64,000 nucleotides of DNA from contig OY294044.1 of NCBI GenBank assembly GCA_958510825.1, forward strand, positions 106,244,893-106,308,892, given 5' to 3'. Position 1 is the first letter of the stretch; every line of letters starts with the position of its first letter. Shown here piece by piece: positions 1-13,500 of this stretch. The notes beneath the pieces are model-generated. The model saw only the letters and a list, made by a program, of their open reading frames with translations, was not told the DNA's origin and searched no databases. The stretch comes from Brachypterus glaber. Lineage: Eukaryota; Arthropoda; Insecta; Coleoptera; Kateretidae. A program made the translations under genes and the position numbers.

Positions 1-835
1 TGATTCCTCAGGTCAAAATACATAAAAAAGGTACTCTTGTTGTAATACTGTAGGATTAACCGTTTTCGAGAAAAATTCATTTGAAGGTGAAATTTCACGG
101 TTCGAGGACGAAAAATTAAATACTAAAATGTCGAAAACCAAAATTTTAATGATGCAATGTTATTCTACATCAAAAACTAAAAAAAAAAGTTTCCATACAT
201 GTAGGTCGAAAAAACGCTTTTAAAGCTACCATGGCCCTTTAAAAATGGTGCATATTTAGGAGACCATAGCTCCATTAGGATTGATTTTTGGAAGTACCTG
301 TATATGAGGTTTTTTTCTTAGTTTTTAATGTACATTCGCCCTGCATCATTAAAATTTTGGTTTTCAACATTTTAGTATTTAATTTTTCGTCCTCGAATCG
401 TGAAATTTTACCTTCAAATGAATTTTTCTCGAAAACGGTTATTCCTACAGTATTACAACAAGAGTACCTTTTTTATGTATTTTGACCTGAGGAATCATAT
501 TTCAAAAATAAAATTGCAAAAAAGTTACACAGAAAAAAGTTTGGGACGAAAAACTGATAAGCCTCCCCCGTTTCGCACACCCCTGGTTGAAATAAGTACA
601 TGAAATAACACACAAAAACGGGCCTTGGTAGGATTAGTTGATGTGCAAAACCTCGTTGATATATCTCAAAGGGTTCCTGAGTTATTGAATAAAAACCGAT
701 TTTTTTAGCCACTTTCAAAGGGGCGTAGCTCCCTTATGACGCATTTTTAGACATATGTTTATAGGAACTTTTTGTCATATTTTATGATGTAGAATCATCT
801 GTTAAAATTTCCGACGCTATTTCAAATACACCGTG
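1..835. mobile_element. Family A palindromic MITE, cut by the window start
   Basis: The sequence is the same family as the 896-bp elements at 39498 and 42349. The right end reads CTATTTCAAATACACCGTG followed by TA at 836-837. The element is itself one long inverted repeat: bases 41-170 are the reverse complement of about 338-463, with sequence such as GGATTAACCGTTTTCGAGAA on one arm. Confidence 0.75.
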
Positions 836-928
836 TATAACGCGTTATATAGAAGTTCCCTTATTTTGAGTCCTACCATCTCACTAAAAACCGAATTTAT
901 CTCTCAAAACGGTTAAAAAATGTATATA

Positions 929-1246
929 TTATCGTCGTTTAGAATAAACATATCCTTTGTGTTTGCTGAGAAGTGGTTGGTAGAGCGTGAAATGTAAAAA
1001 TAAGGTCACCTCTTCTTTTTCTGTCATGTTAACACTTTTCTGCATTACACCATCCACACATATTTCATTGAAATTGTCGTAAATAAATTGTTTAGTTAAG
1101 GAAATATTAGCAAAGTAATATAAATTTAATGATGAAAGTGTGGTAAAAGCGCCATTAATCGCGAGTAGGTACATTGTATTTTTGATAATTTCATCAGATG
1201 TAGTAATTTTCTTTTTGTAGTACCTAAACAAATATATGTTTTGCAT
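929..1246 (-). other. Open reading frame of 105 codons, status unclear
   Basis: An uninterrupted frame starts MQNIYLFRYYKKKITTSDEI and ends YSKRR. I recognise no domain. Composition is plausible for protein (few homopolymers, mixed charges), but the flanks are repeats and no splice context was established. It could be a relic of a mobile element or chance. Confidence 0.2.
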
Positions 1247-1487
1247 TAATTAAAATACTGCTGCTGGCAAAATAATACTTTCCCCTATAGTTTACAAACA
1301 AATAAAAATCAAAGGAAAAATTTTAATATTGTTTAACTAGCATTTTTGGTTGCCGATAGGTGATCATTACCTCAATTGACAAGCGGCGACTAGTTACAGG
1401 AAAGCTATAATGGCGATTTCTCCCGTTACATTAGACAGGGACAAAAGTTCTACCCAAAAAGGATAGAAGACATACATACACTCCCAC

Positions 1488-1760
1488 ATCCACCCAACCA
1501 AACAAATTCTGTATTTGTTCTTTATTGAACAAATACAATATTTACTTGGCCGGGCGAAAAGTGTAACTATATTATTTTTATTAAAGAAATTACTGGCGCC
1601 ATCTAAATTTTAGTAGAATTATCTTATTCTACAGATTCACATTAGCTATGTTCTTTCGTGCCGCTCAGTGCTATACTTTCCGGCCAACCAAATAAATACT
1701 TTATTTGTTGTATGAAAAACAAATACAGTATTTATTTGGTTGGTTGGAAAGTGTAGCACA
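1488..1760. repeat. Pair of inverted palindromic units
   Basis: Two hairpin-forming units (about 1494-1569 and 1669-1759) share ACAAATACAGTATTTATTTG-like cores and are inverted copies of one another around a short spacer. They are likely relics of a small TIR element. Confidence 0.45.
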
Positions 1761-2477
1761 AATGAGATAGAGATATAATAATAATAATAATATTTATTTC
1801 GCCATGTTGATACATAAGTATATATGGTATGTCATAAGTATAAATGGTATGTCATAAAAATAAAAAAGGGTAGACGTCTTTTGTTTCATAATTCTAGTTG
1901 TAGAGAGCTCCATTAAGTAGTAATTACGTAGTAATATAAGGGTAACAGTTACGATCATGCTACGTGTTTGTAACTTAGTGCGGAACGATCTCGTTACAAA
2001 ACAATAACTACGTAGCCACGTAAGTGTGTGGTAATTATTGGTTACTGCTACACAGGGCCGTAACCAGGAAAAATCTAGGGGGGCTCAGCCACCAGGGTGG
2101 TACGAAATTCGCCATTTTTTAAATTTGCTATATTTTATTGTTTTTATAAAATCTATTAATTGACATTGTGACATTGGTAATCATGTTTAGTACCGCAGGC
2201 GAAAAAATTGGAAACGTTAAAAGTCACGTATTTTACAAATACACCAGAATAATAAAAAAACATATTATAAATTTTAACTACGCCGAGAAAAACTAAAAAA
2301 AACTAAATTTAACGATTATAGAACCAACGACGGTTTTTTTAGAATCTAAGATACACCTAAATGAAAATTTTAAGGTAATAAAAAAATATAAGGTCTACCC
2401 TAATGTTGTACACGCGTTACCAACAATGTGCTCACTGTGACTTTATAATGAATTAATTTTTGTTAACTAGGAAGTAA

Positions 2478-2630
2478 GGGAACGTTCAAGTAGTACGTAA
2501 CGCTCCTAGGGGGGGTGGGGGTCATTTTGGAGTGTTAAGCCCATGTTAATGGCATAGGAAAATAGCGTGACAGGGGAGGCGGGGGTCCAAAATGATCCAA
2601 ATTTGCGTTACGTAATACTTGAACCTTCCC
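2478..2630. mobile_element. Family B MITE, TAA target duplication (copy 1)
   Basis: TIRs start GGGAACGTTCAAGTA with subterminal TACGTAACGC. TAA occurs on both sides (2475-2477 and 2631-2633). The length is 153 bp. Confidence 0.75.
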
Positions 2631-2983
2631 TAAGGTATAATATTATACTGCCCTCTACGACAAGTTGTCCTATTCACTTTCTGAGATCACATTATTGTAT
2701 TGCTTTACACTAGCCCCATGTGCCTACTAAAACCCACATCCTAAAAATTAGCCTAAGATGTTTGTCCTATGTGGAAAATTTTCAATGTTTTCTAAATAAA
2801 ATTGTCCTAACTAGTCTTTACTAGACGAATAAGTCAAGACTAGGACTAACTTTACAGATCTTAGTAATTTGATTGGACCTTTTAGATCATTTTGTCCTAA
2901 CTTTCTCAGAACAAATGTATTTAGTATGACAATTTATTTTTCTAACAAATAAGATATGTATATTTTTTTCAAAGAGCATTACG

Positions 2984-3833
2984 TTGCTTTCCCATTTTGA
3001 AAATTTTCAAAATTTCGGAAAGCCTTGTATACGTGCAAAAATTTTCAAAATTTTTTTTTTGTGTATTTTTGCGTTTTATAACGTTTTATGTCGATATAAA
3101 TCAATTTCGAGCAAAAAAAAAATTTTCGTTCGGTCGGTCGATCGGTCTGTCCAGGAAATCTTGTGGGCACGATAACTTAAGAACGCTTTAAGCTAGAGAC
3201 TTGAAATTTGGCATACATGTATGTTACCAAAAGTTCTCACTCGGGATTGTTTTTGGTAAACATTAGGTGCGGCAAGGGGGCAAATGGGCAAAAATACATT
3301 TTTTTAGAAAAATGTGAAAATTGCTATATATGGGTTTTCAAGGTTGCTGAAATTGAATCTGATAAAAAAGCATATCTAATTCCACCCCCAAGGGGTGAAG
3401 GGGTAAATATTTTTCAATATTATTAATGTTTTCTTCAAAATTGGTATATAGGGGTATATAGACGAATATGAATCTGATAATACTTTTTTTCTAATTTCAC
3501 CCCCTGAGGGTTGGGGGTAGTTTTCTTGAAAACTGGTGTATTGGGGTTTTTGAGTTTGCTGAAAGTGAGTCTGATAATAAAATATTTCTAAATCCACCCC
3601 CTGAGGAGTGGGGGGTAGTTTTCGTGAAAATTGTTATATTGGGGTTTTTGAGGTTGTTGAAAGTGAATCTGATTATAAAAAAAATTCTTACTTTACCTCT
3701 AAAGGGGCAGAGGGTAGTTTTCGTGAAAATTGGTATATTAAGGTTTTTATGGTTGTTGAAAGTGAATCTGATAATAAAAAATCCATTTACGGGCGGAGGT
3801 GAAAATCGGAAAGCTCTTTTACTGGGCAGTGTA
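2984..3833 (+). repeat. Family C repeat with five internal ~100-bp units (copy 1)
   Basis: This 850-bp sequence is closely matched at 15683-16512. It begins TTGCTTTCCCATTTTG, includes a run of CGGTCGGTCG-like motifs, and then has five degenerate units each containing GAATCTGATAATAAA (near 3354, 3470, 3570, 3665 and 3764). It ends ACTGGGCAGTGTA. Inverted GCTTTCCCATTTT motifs near the ends suggest a non-autonomous element. The short open frames within are artefacts of the repeat. Confidence 0.6.
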
Positions 3834-4361
3834 TTTTTGATTTAAAATAAAGTAGAGCCCAACACCATATTTATTTAAACATGTTTTCAGAAAATGCAAA
3901 CAAAAACAATAAAACTTGTCATGTCTTAAAACATCTAGTTTGCAGATAGGATAACTTCTCTTAGCAGGGCAGTCTACTGTGAAGCTGCGAGGATTATAAT
4001 CAGTCATTGGCGAATTTCCAGTGCTCGCATAGGCGCCGCGTCGATTCTATCGTTGACGCGTGGTTTTAAATATTTACATTTTTATTTTCTTCGAAAAACA
4101 CCGATATATTTACATATTTATAGTTAATATGTATATTCAATATTGTTGTGTGTAACAAATTAGTCGTCAAATGTTTCGATTTAGTGACCTTTATAAAAAT
4201 TTCCCTCATAATTCGGCAAAATTATTCCGTAAGCCTATGTTTCTGTGTTTATTTTCATGAGTCATAACTGAATTTATTCCGATTAATGATTATAATAAAA
4301 TCGGAACTTATAATTTGCTTAGCTTTCCTGATTCACAATTTCTAAAACGGTTGTTTTCTAG

Positions 4362-4514
4362 GTAGGCGACATGCGTGACGAGCTGCTGAAAGCGTCCGAC
4401 GTGAACGTGATCGTCGTCGACTGGGCAGGAGGAAGTCTTCCTCTTTACACTCAGGCCACGGCCAACACGAGACTGGTGGGCCTGGAAATCGCCTATCTCA
4501 TCAATTTTTTGGTG
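4362..4514 (+). CDS. Lipase exon (first in window): core beta strand and VVDW loop
   Basis: The acceptor ttttctag lies at 4354-4361 and the donor gtgagt at 4515. The frame is [20 protein letters not shown], then [17 protein letters not shown]. This matches the segment of pancreatic-type lipases just before the nucleophile elbow (NVIVVDW ... Y.Q A.ANTR.VG). The exon ends on a codon boundary. The ATG at 4371 is an internal methionine; the upstream GTA GGC GAC codons are also coding, so this is an internal exon. Confidence 0.9.
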
Positions 4515-7500
4515 GTGAGTAAAATTACATTTTTCTACGATCTAATAGAAAAGTTAACATTTATACAAAAACAAATGAAGTTTTCTGACCGAAAAATAAC
4601 CTATTTCTTAGCATTTTACTTTTCTGCTCGTTACCGTGACAGCAAGAGCAATAGTTATTTATGGTACTAGTGGGTAAAGTAAGATATTGCCCATGAGAAA
4701 ATTAACCTGTGAGGCGTCAGCCAAGCAGGTTAATTTTCGAGAGGGCAATATCGGTTTACCCATGAGTGCCATACAAGGTTTTATCCAATAAATAGCTTAG
4801 AAATTCATTTTTTTATTAAAAATTTTAATGACATTTACAAGAAAATAATTTGACAAGTGACAGTTGAGTGGGTAAAATAAATAATTATCCACTCAATAAA
4901 GTAAAAGCCACAAGGTTATTATTGAGTTTATCTATTTAAAATAAAGCTGGTAATTGTCTCATTATCTGTATGTATTGGATAAAATTGAATTTTGCGCTCT
5001 AGAGTGTAGGCAACCGGCAAGTTAATTGTAAAACAACTGTCAACTTGACAGTGTCAAGCATATGCTACGGGATGTTGTGTTCTGCAATTTTTTTAATATA
5101 AAATTATTATTTAACTTTAATCAAATCTCAATTTCGTGTTCTAAATATTTATGTGTTAAATATTTGTTGTTAAGGAATTATGGAGAGTTACAGTGATAAG
5201 TAATGTGATATAAGGTAATAAATTAACTGCCTGAAAATCATTTGTTTATTTTAGATCGTAGAAAAAACGTTGTATGTATTACGAGCGAAAAATGAGATGT
5301 CTGCTTTCATGTGATTGCTGATCTCGGCTAGACGCCTGGATCAGATCAAATTCCAGGTTCAACCAGAAATCAGTCATTTTGTGTTCTTAATACAAAAATA
5401 ACTATTCTACAACGAGAACTAACGCAAAAATCCAGAAAAATTAAAAAAAAACACCGAATTTTTTTCCACCACCTAATTTTTTTTTCTACGAGGAGAACTA
5501 GTGCAAAAAATCCAGAAAAAAAAAACTGAAAATTTTTTCCACAAGCCAAAGGTCTTTTGCATAAGGTCTTTTTTTATACAATAAAAGTATGGGATAAAAT
5601 TGCATGTAAAAAAAATTTATGGGCTTGTAACTTCTACCCTTTAGCTACCAGCCACCCCAACTGTTTTATTTTTAATTAAATTCCAATTCTTGCGATAAGT
5701 TATTTAAAAGAACCTAAAAATTATATCTTTTTGTACCTAAAAAATACAGTTAAGGATACGGAGTTGGAGGTAGATGTAACTCTCAAAAATAATTATTTAA
5801 ATTATTCTCGGTAAGTAAAATTACCTTATTTTTTATTATTAAGGGACGTTTAAGTATTACGTAACGCTCCCAGGGGTGGTCATTTTGGAGTGTTATGCCC
5901 ATGTTCATGGTATAGGAAAATATCGTTACAGGGGGAGTGGGGGTCCAAAACGATCAAAATATGCGTTACGTAATACTTGAACGCTCCCTAATACGCTCTT
6001 TTCTTAAATATCTTGCTTTATCATTAAATAAAATCATTCACCCTTAAATTAAGGGTTGGTGTTTATTTTTTTTTGTATATCAAGGATAGCTTAAGCTCTT
6101 TAAAATAAGGTATTGTAAGAATTGAGATTTAATTAAAAATAAAAGGATCGAGGTGGCTGGTAGCTAAGGGGTCAACCATAAAATACGTCACACAAATTGA
6201 CCAAAATTCATACACTTCATACCACGTTTCTGGCGTTATTAAAGAATGTAGAGATTTCATATTTTGGCTAGGTTTGTCAGGCTAGGCAGATTCTATTAAG
6301 GCAATTGTAAGGGTATTGGTAGACAACTTCCAGCGATGTACGTAGCTAGAGAGTTTTTTACGGCGAATAGTATCCAAAGTATCTACACGAGCAAGCGCAA
6401 ACATTTCCGAGAAACGGGGTATGAAGTGTATGAATTTTGGTCAATTTGCGTGACGTATTTTATGGACAACCCCTAAAGGGTAGAAGTTACAACAACCATA
6501 ATATAATATATTGAACTGAAATTATATATTTTTAAATACTGAACTATTTTTGTGAATATTTTGTAGTAATTATTCTGAAATAAAATCATCATCCCCTCAG
6601 GATTTAATTTTAAATATATATTTGTTATTTATATCTCCACCATTGGTATTTAATACTTTACTTGTGAAATTAAATACTACAAAGTGTGTATTGTATACAA
6701 AATGTAATACTAACATAGACGGTCTCTGGTACATTTGTATCCCCATGCAACATGTGTTTATTAATACTAGCATGTTACAGTAAAAATTACTGTAACCTTT
6801 GGTAAAGCATATCACACTTATAGTATGGTATACTTTGAGTTGTTGTTAAGTTGTATTACTGATCAAGTTTAAAGTTTTTAAGCTTTCACGGCCATTAAGA
6901 TATAAAGAACTGTCAGGCGCCGCAATGGGATCCCCATTATCACCCCCTGCGGCCAATGCTTTTATGGAATACTTCGAGAAAAAAGCTATTGAGTCATTTT
7001 CATTAAAACCTAAAATTTGGCGCAGATACGTAGACGATGTCTATGCTATTTGGCCCCATGGCATGGAAAGCCTTCAAGGTTTTCTAAATCACCTCAATTC
7101 CCAACATAAATCTATACGGTTTACGATGGAAATTGAGAACAACGGATCACTTCCCTTTTTGGACGTTTTGGTTTACAAAACGGAAAATGGCTCAATAGGA
7201 CACTCGGTATACAGGAAGAAAACCCACACTGACAGATACCTAAACGCATTTTCACATCACCATCCCTCTCAAAAACGCTCGGTAGTTAATTCACTTGTTC
7301 ATAGGGCTTTCATGATTTCAGACAAGAATTCCCTAGACACAGAACTCCTTAAACTAACCAAAGCCTTGACCATGAACGGTTATACCAAAAAAGACATTAA
7401 TAAGACCATATACAAATACAGAAATCCCAGACCCAAACAACAGGACAATAGTGACAATGACAGACAGACACAAGTTATACTTCCCTATGTAAGCGGTATC

Positions 7501-10500
7501 ACGGATAAAATAGGTAAACTTTTGAAGAAGTCAAATATTAAGCCTATATTTCGGTCCAACCAAAAATTAGGTCAATGTTTGACTTCAACAAAAGACAAAA
7601 TACCCCTGAGTTCAGAAGGCGTATATAAAATACCCTGCTCCTGTGGTACGGTTTACATAGGTGAAACTAAGAGAAAAATTTCTACAAGACTTCAAGAGCA
7701 TGAGCGCAATATAAGAAAGAAACAAATTTCCTTATCGGCAGTAGCCGAACATGTACATGAAACAGGTCATAAAATCAATTTGTCTGAAACAAAACAAATA
7801 TTAACAGAAAACAGAAAAATGCCAAGGAAGATACGGGAATCGATAGAAATCATCAAGCATCCTAACAATATCAATCGGGACACTGGTTACCACTTACCTG
7901 CAATATGGAAGTCTTTGATAGGAAAAACCTCGTCACGGGTGAATAACCACAACTCGTCATAAATAGTGACACAAGTTGATTCGAAACTTAGTTTCAGATT
8001 AATCCCTGAAGATGTCTCTAGTAGTAAGAGACGAAACGTCGGAAAGTGAAAATCCATTAACACGGTCTAAACCCGAAAGTGAAAGTTCTTTATAAGTTTA
8101 AAGTATGAAACAGTATTAAGAAAAATTAACAATCGGTAAATAATACCAAAATAATTATTAGTAATAATATAAAGATTGCAACCACACACAATTACACACT
8201 GATAAAATAATCTATCCTTTTTTTACTTTTCACTGTATTATTACTAATCAAAATTTTGGTATTATTTACCGATTGTTATTTTACTAAATACTGTAACATA
8301 CTTTAAACTAGATCAATAACACAACAACTACAACTTAAAGTATACCAAACTATAACTATGATATAATTTACCAAATGTTACAGTATTAATAAACACATGT
8401 TGCGTGGGGATCCAAATGTACCAGCACGGCCTTTATATTAGTATGACAACATTTTGTATACAATACACACTTTGTAGTATTTAATATCACAAGTAAAGTA
8501 TTAAATACCAATGGTGGCGATATAAATAAAATATATATATAACAAATAACATTCAGTATTGAAAATACATAGACATATCACAAGATAAGGGTTACCTTTC
8601 AAGAGTTAAGGGGTAAAATTTACAACCCCTAGAATAATATACTTAAATCTCACCCTCGAAAAAAAAAATTGACCTCTTTTTTAGAATTCTTATATTGTGC
8701 TTAGTTTGCGAGGTATGTGGAGGTCGTTTTAAAATGATCACCCTGTATACAAAATTATTAACTACAGAGGCCCACAAAAAAATTGTGAGTCTTGGATTCC
8801 AATATGATAGTTTGGGAAAACATAACAAATTCTTCAGTTTTTTTTGTGGAACATAGTCATGGGTAAGTAACTCGATAACCCCAAAACCCCTAACACCATA
8901 ACCTCAAAATCCCTTCACTTCGTAACCCCATATACTATATCCCCTTAATCCCGTTATCCTATTCTGTGGAGAAGTCTGGTTAAAAAAATAAAGAAGTAGA
9001 CCTTGATTCATGACTTCACTTACAAAACTCTTATGATTTCGAGAACCGGACTTCTCCACAGAATAGGATGATGGGGTTAAGAGGTTATAATTTATGGGAT
9101 TACGGAGTGAAGGGGTTAGGAGGTGTAATGGGATTTTAGGGTTATACAGTTACTTATTCATGAAAATTTCACGTAATTGTTCCAGAACCAGATTTTTCTA
9201 CTTAATGAGGTTGCGGGGTTTTGAGGTTATGGAGTAATGGTATTCCGAGGTTAGGGGATTATGTGGTTACGAAATTACAAATTTGGAGGAAGGGGGTGAA
9301 AGTGGTATGGAGTAGATGATTTTAGCGGTTTTAGTAGTTTTTCGAGTGTTTTTTGAGGTTACGTTAAAATCCTGATGTGTAAGGGTTAAACGGGTTACGG
9401 ATTCGGTTTCAGCGGGAGAAAATACATAGGAATATCATATTGGAATCACATTTTTTTGTGGGCCTGTGTTATTAATAATTACTCTTGATAAAAAATTCAT
9501 TGTGTAGTTTTAAATTTAAATATTAATTATATGACTTACTATGGAATGTCCCATTATGCAATTCAGGTAAATCAATATAATTGATTAAATTCGAAAGTAG
9601 GTACAAGTCTTAGTAGGTTTATGTCCAAATAGCATGTCTAAGGTATTTACAGCAACGGTTTTTGTGAATAGTACTAATTCAGTACCTACCAGACCACCCA
9701 GGTAGCAAGGGATGTTATATTACAAGAAATTAACATCACTTTTGGGTGTATTTTTAAACTAAATCATAACATCACATAATATTGAAAAGTAACATGTATT
9801 TAACATCACATTTGCAACGTAACACGTGTGACGTGACAACCATGTTATTAAATAACAAATGTGAATGTCATGTTATTTTGCTTCTCACCGACGTTCGAAG
9901 CAAAAAAATCGATATAAGATGATGTTGATAGAGTAAATTATTATAAGGAAATTGTATACACATTATACGATTTCCAATTGATAGGGGGCTCTGCCGGGCT
10001 TCTCAAGACCACGGACACGGATTAAAGGATATATTCTCCGCTTAATCTGCAATTTCGTATTTAGAATCTATCTATTTCAATCTGTGATTGTTTCAATTAC
10101 TGATTGATTTTAAATCCGATTTTTTTTACAGGGTTATAGCGTTTTTAATGGTTTTATTTAGAAAAAGCTAATATCCTAAGATATTATTTAAATATTAAAG
10201 TACCAGTAACGGCATCCATAAGATATTAGATATAACAGGAATGTGGATTTATGATGTTACAAACACGTTATTTTCGGGATGTCATTGTGTGATGTTATTA
10301 GGGGCGGACTTAGGACATCCCCACCATGCTACATTCTTGTTAAATGAGACTACAATCTTAACATCACATGTCACATATTAACGTGACTTTCACGTGAATT
10401 TCATGTTATTTTGCTACCTGGGCAGAGACCAAATTTAAATTTAATTTGTTTATTTTAAACATTAATTTTGGTCCAGTCGTTAGATATAAAGAAAAGAAAG

Positions 10501-13500
10501 ACTAACTATATATTAGGGTGGAGCGAATTTTTTTTTTCGCCCAATCATATAGCACTATGTACCAAAAGTTGCCTTTATTATAGAACATAGCCAGTAATTT
10601 TAATACTTAATTTTATTTGTAAATACATATTTGTTATTTATATCGCCACCATTGGTATTTAATACTTTACTTGTGATATTAAATACCGCAATGTGTGTAT
10701 TGTATAAAATACAAATGTATGTTGTCATGCTAACATAGAGACTGTGCTGGTACATTTGGATCCCCACGCAACATGTGTTTATTAATACTAGCATGTTATA
10801 GTAAAAATTACTGCAACATTTGGTAAAGCATATCACACTAGTATACTTTGAATTGTTGTTAAGTTGTATTACTGATCTAGTTTAAAGTATGTTGCAGTAT
10901 TCAGAAAAATTAACAATTGGTAATCATCCTTTTTTTACTTTTCTCTGTATTACTAATTAAAATTTTGGTACTATTTATCGATTGTTATTTTACTAAATAC
11001 TGTAAAATACTTTAAACTAGATCAATAACACAACAACTAGTACTTAAAGTATACCAAACTATAACTGTGATATAATTTACCAAATGCTACAGTATTAATA
11101 AACACATGTTGCATGATCCAAATGTACCAGCACGGTCTCTATGTTAGTATGACAACATTTTGTATACAATACACACACATTGCAGTATTTAGTATCACAA
11201 GTAAAGTATTAAATACCAATGGTGGCGATATAAATAAAAAATATGTATTAACAAGTAACATTCAATATTAAAAATACAACGAAATTTTCTGAGTGTAACA
11301 AAATAAAGCCCTGATGGTTTTATAAAAGGGTGTCGTATAAAAAAGGTTGTTGTTTTTGACTAATACTTTTTAGAGAAGACCCCCCTTTGGCCGTTTAACA
11401 GGCACCTCTTTGAACGTTTTGCCCATTGGCACTTTGACTGTTTTGCAGGCCATTTCTCGGGCCCTTATTTGGTCATTACGGGCCCTCAAGGACTTTAAGT
11501 ACTCAGTCCGCCACTGATAAATCCTTTAGATACTTAAAAAAAAATTGAATCAAAAGTTTTTATGCTTTTCTTATTTCAGAGACTCCAACTCTACCTTAAG
11601 CGACGAACGTTTTAATTAGACAGTGCAAGTTAAACTTAACTGTGGATTTCATTTGTTTTAGGCTGTTAAATGTCTGTTTAAGTATGGATTTCATTTGTAT
11701 TAGACTGCTAAGTGTCTGTTTAAGTATCTGCATTTCATTTATTTTAGGCTGCTAAGGGAACGTTCAAGTATTACGTAACGCAAATTGTACCAAAATTCAT
11801 ACACTTCATACCCCGGTTCCCGCGTTATTAAAGGCTGTAGAGATTTTATATTTTGGCTACCCCCACTAACACCCCCCCCAAAACCTGAAATCTCTACAGC
11901 CTTTAATAACGCGAGAAACTGTGTATGAAGTGTATGAATTTTGGTACAATTTGCGTTACGTAACACTTGAACGTTCCCTAAGTATCTGTTTAAGTGTCTG
12001 GATTTTATTATTTTTAGGATGCTAAGTGTCTGTTTAAGTGTCTGGATTTCATTTGTTTAGGCTGTTAAGTGTCTGTTTAAGTATCTGGATTTCATTTATT
12101 TTAGGCTGCTAAGTGTCTGTTTAAGTTTCTGGATTTTATTATTTTTAGGATGCTAAATATTTGTTTAAGTATCTGGATTTCATTTATTTTAAGCTGTTAA
12201 GTGTTTGTTTAAGTGTCTGGATTTTATTATTCTTAGGATGCTAAATGTTTGTTTAAGTATCTGGATTTCATTTATTCTAGGCTGTTAAGTGTCTGTTTAA
12301 GTGTCTGGATTTTATTATTTTTAGGATACTAAATGTTTGTTTAAGTATCTGAATTTCATTTGTTTTAGGCTACTAAGTTTCTGTTTAAGTGTCGATTATA
12401 TTTGTTTTAGGTTGCTGAGTGTCTGTTTAAGTGTCTGGATTTCATTTGTTTTAGGCTGCTAAGTGTCTGTTAAAGTGTCTGGATTTTATTATTCTTAGGA
12501 TGCTAAATGTTTGTTTAAGTACCTGAATTTCATTTGTTTTAGTGTCTATTCAAGTGTCTGAATTTCCATTCCTTTAGGCTGCTGCGCGTCTGTTTAAGTG
12601 TTTGGATTTTATTTGTTTTAGGCTGCTATACTTTTTTACCGGACTAAAGCAAAGCGGAAGTTATATTTTTTGGTGACAGTATTAAGCCACGAAAGAGAGT
12701 TTTTTTGATTTAATTCGCAAATTTATATTTTCTGTAAGTTATTTAAAGAAATTAACAAATTAGAACTCTTGATTTATATCGAACATTCATAGATACGGGA
12801 AATGAAGTAGGTAGAAAAATGTTTAAGAAAGTGCATTCGTGCATATTTTTTAATTTTGTTTCATATCCATAAATAATAATAAATAATAATTATTACACTC
12901 TAGCGCGTTAGCGCTAGAAGAATATAATGCGGTAGTTTCGAATTTTCAAAAATCGCCAAAAAAAGTCCTAGACAAAAAAATCTTGGATGTTTTCCGTGAA
13001 AAAATATTTTTTTTTTAAATGTCTGTCTGTCCGTCTAATGTTTTTTGTACACCCGATAAATCAAGAAAGTATTATCTGATCGACTCAAAAAATTACTTTT
13101 ATCCACGGCCGTGATTAATAGGCTTATTAGTCACGGGTCTGTAAAAATAAACCGTTTAAAATTTAAAACGACCGTGGATAAAGTATAGAATTCTACTAGC
13201 GTATAATAGCTATTAACCACTCGGGTGATTAGGTCACTCGCCTTTCGGCTCATGTCCCAAAATTCACCCTCATTGATTAATAGCAATTATTATACGCTCA
13301 TTAAATAATATACTATTATTCGCAACTGTATATGTAATACATACATTACATGTATTAATAAAGTTTGGGAAGTACGTGATTTCTTGTCCCACTGTTTTCC
13401 ACGCCTGGACCTGACCTGTAATGAAAAATAGAGCCCGTGCGTTTTCAATGATGCAGTTTTGCCAACTCTGTAAATTATTTTTTATTTTTTTGTACCACAG

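Larger units (their letters stand above)
5625..6492. repeat. Foldback element carrying two family B-type MITEs
   Basis: The left arm contains CTTCTACCCTTTAGCTACCA; its complement occurs around 6155-6165 and 6474-6490, split by the MITE at 6168-6473. Another MITE sits at 5843-5988. Confidence 0.55.
6876..8093 (+). mobile_element. Penelope-like element, 5'-truncated
   Basis: Target duplication AAGTTTAAAGT lies at 6865-6875 and 8094-8104. The 5' end starts with an inverted fragment of the element's own 3' terminus (AAGCTTTCACGGCCATTAAG), a structure known from Penelope-like elements. The body has RT and GIY-YIG coding, then a hammerhead-like motif. Confidence 0.82.
6591..8567. mobile_element. 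Palindromic element X, copy 1, interrupted by a Penelope-like element
   Basis: Left and right parts are inverted copies (for example CCACCATTGGTATTTAATAC at 6637 and its complement near 8500). They match the uninterrupted copy at 10589-11277. The Penelope-like element at 6876-8093 splits it and duplicates AAGTTTAAAGT. Outer limits are approximate. Confidence 0.65.

Noticed and set aside
3608..3845. Repeat-containing peptide gene (ESESDYKK motifs)
   Set aside because: The motifs come from the ~100-bp internal units of family C; the same frames recur at 16286 without conservation of an open gene.
8880..9280. Interstitial telomeric repeat (TAACCCC-like blocks)
   Set aside because: The units are irregular, arranged as inverted arms of a foldback element, and do not match the insect TTAGG repeat.
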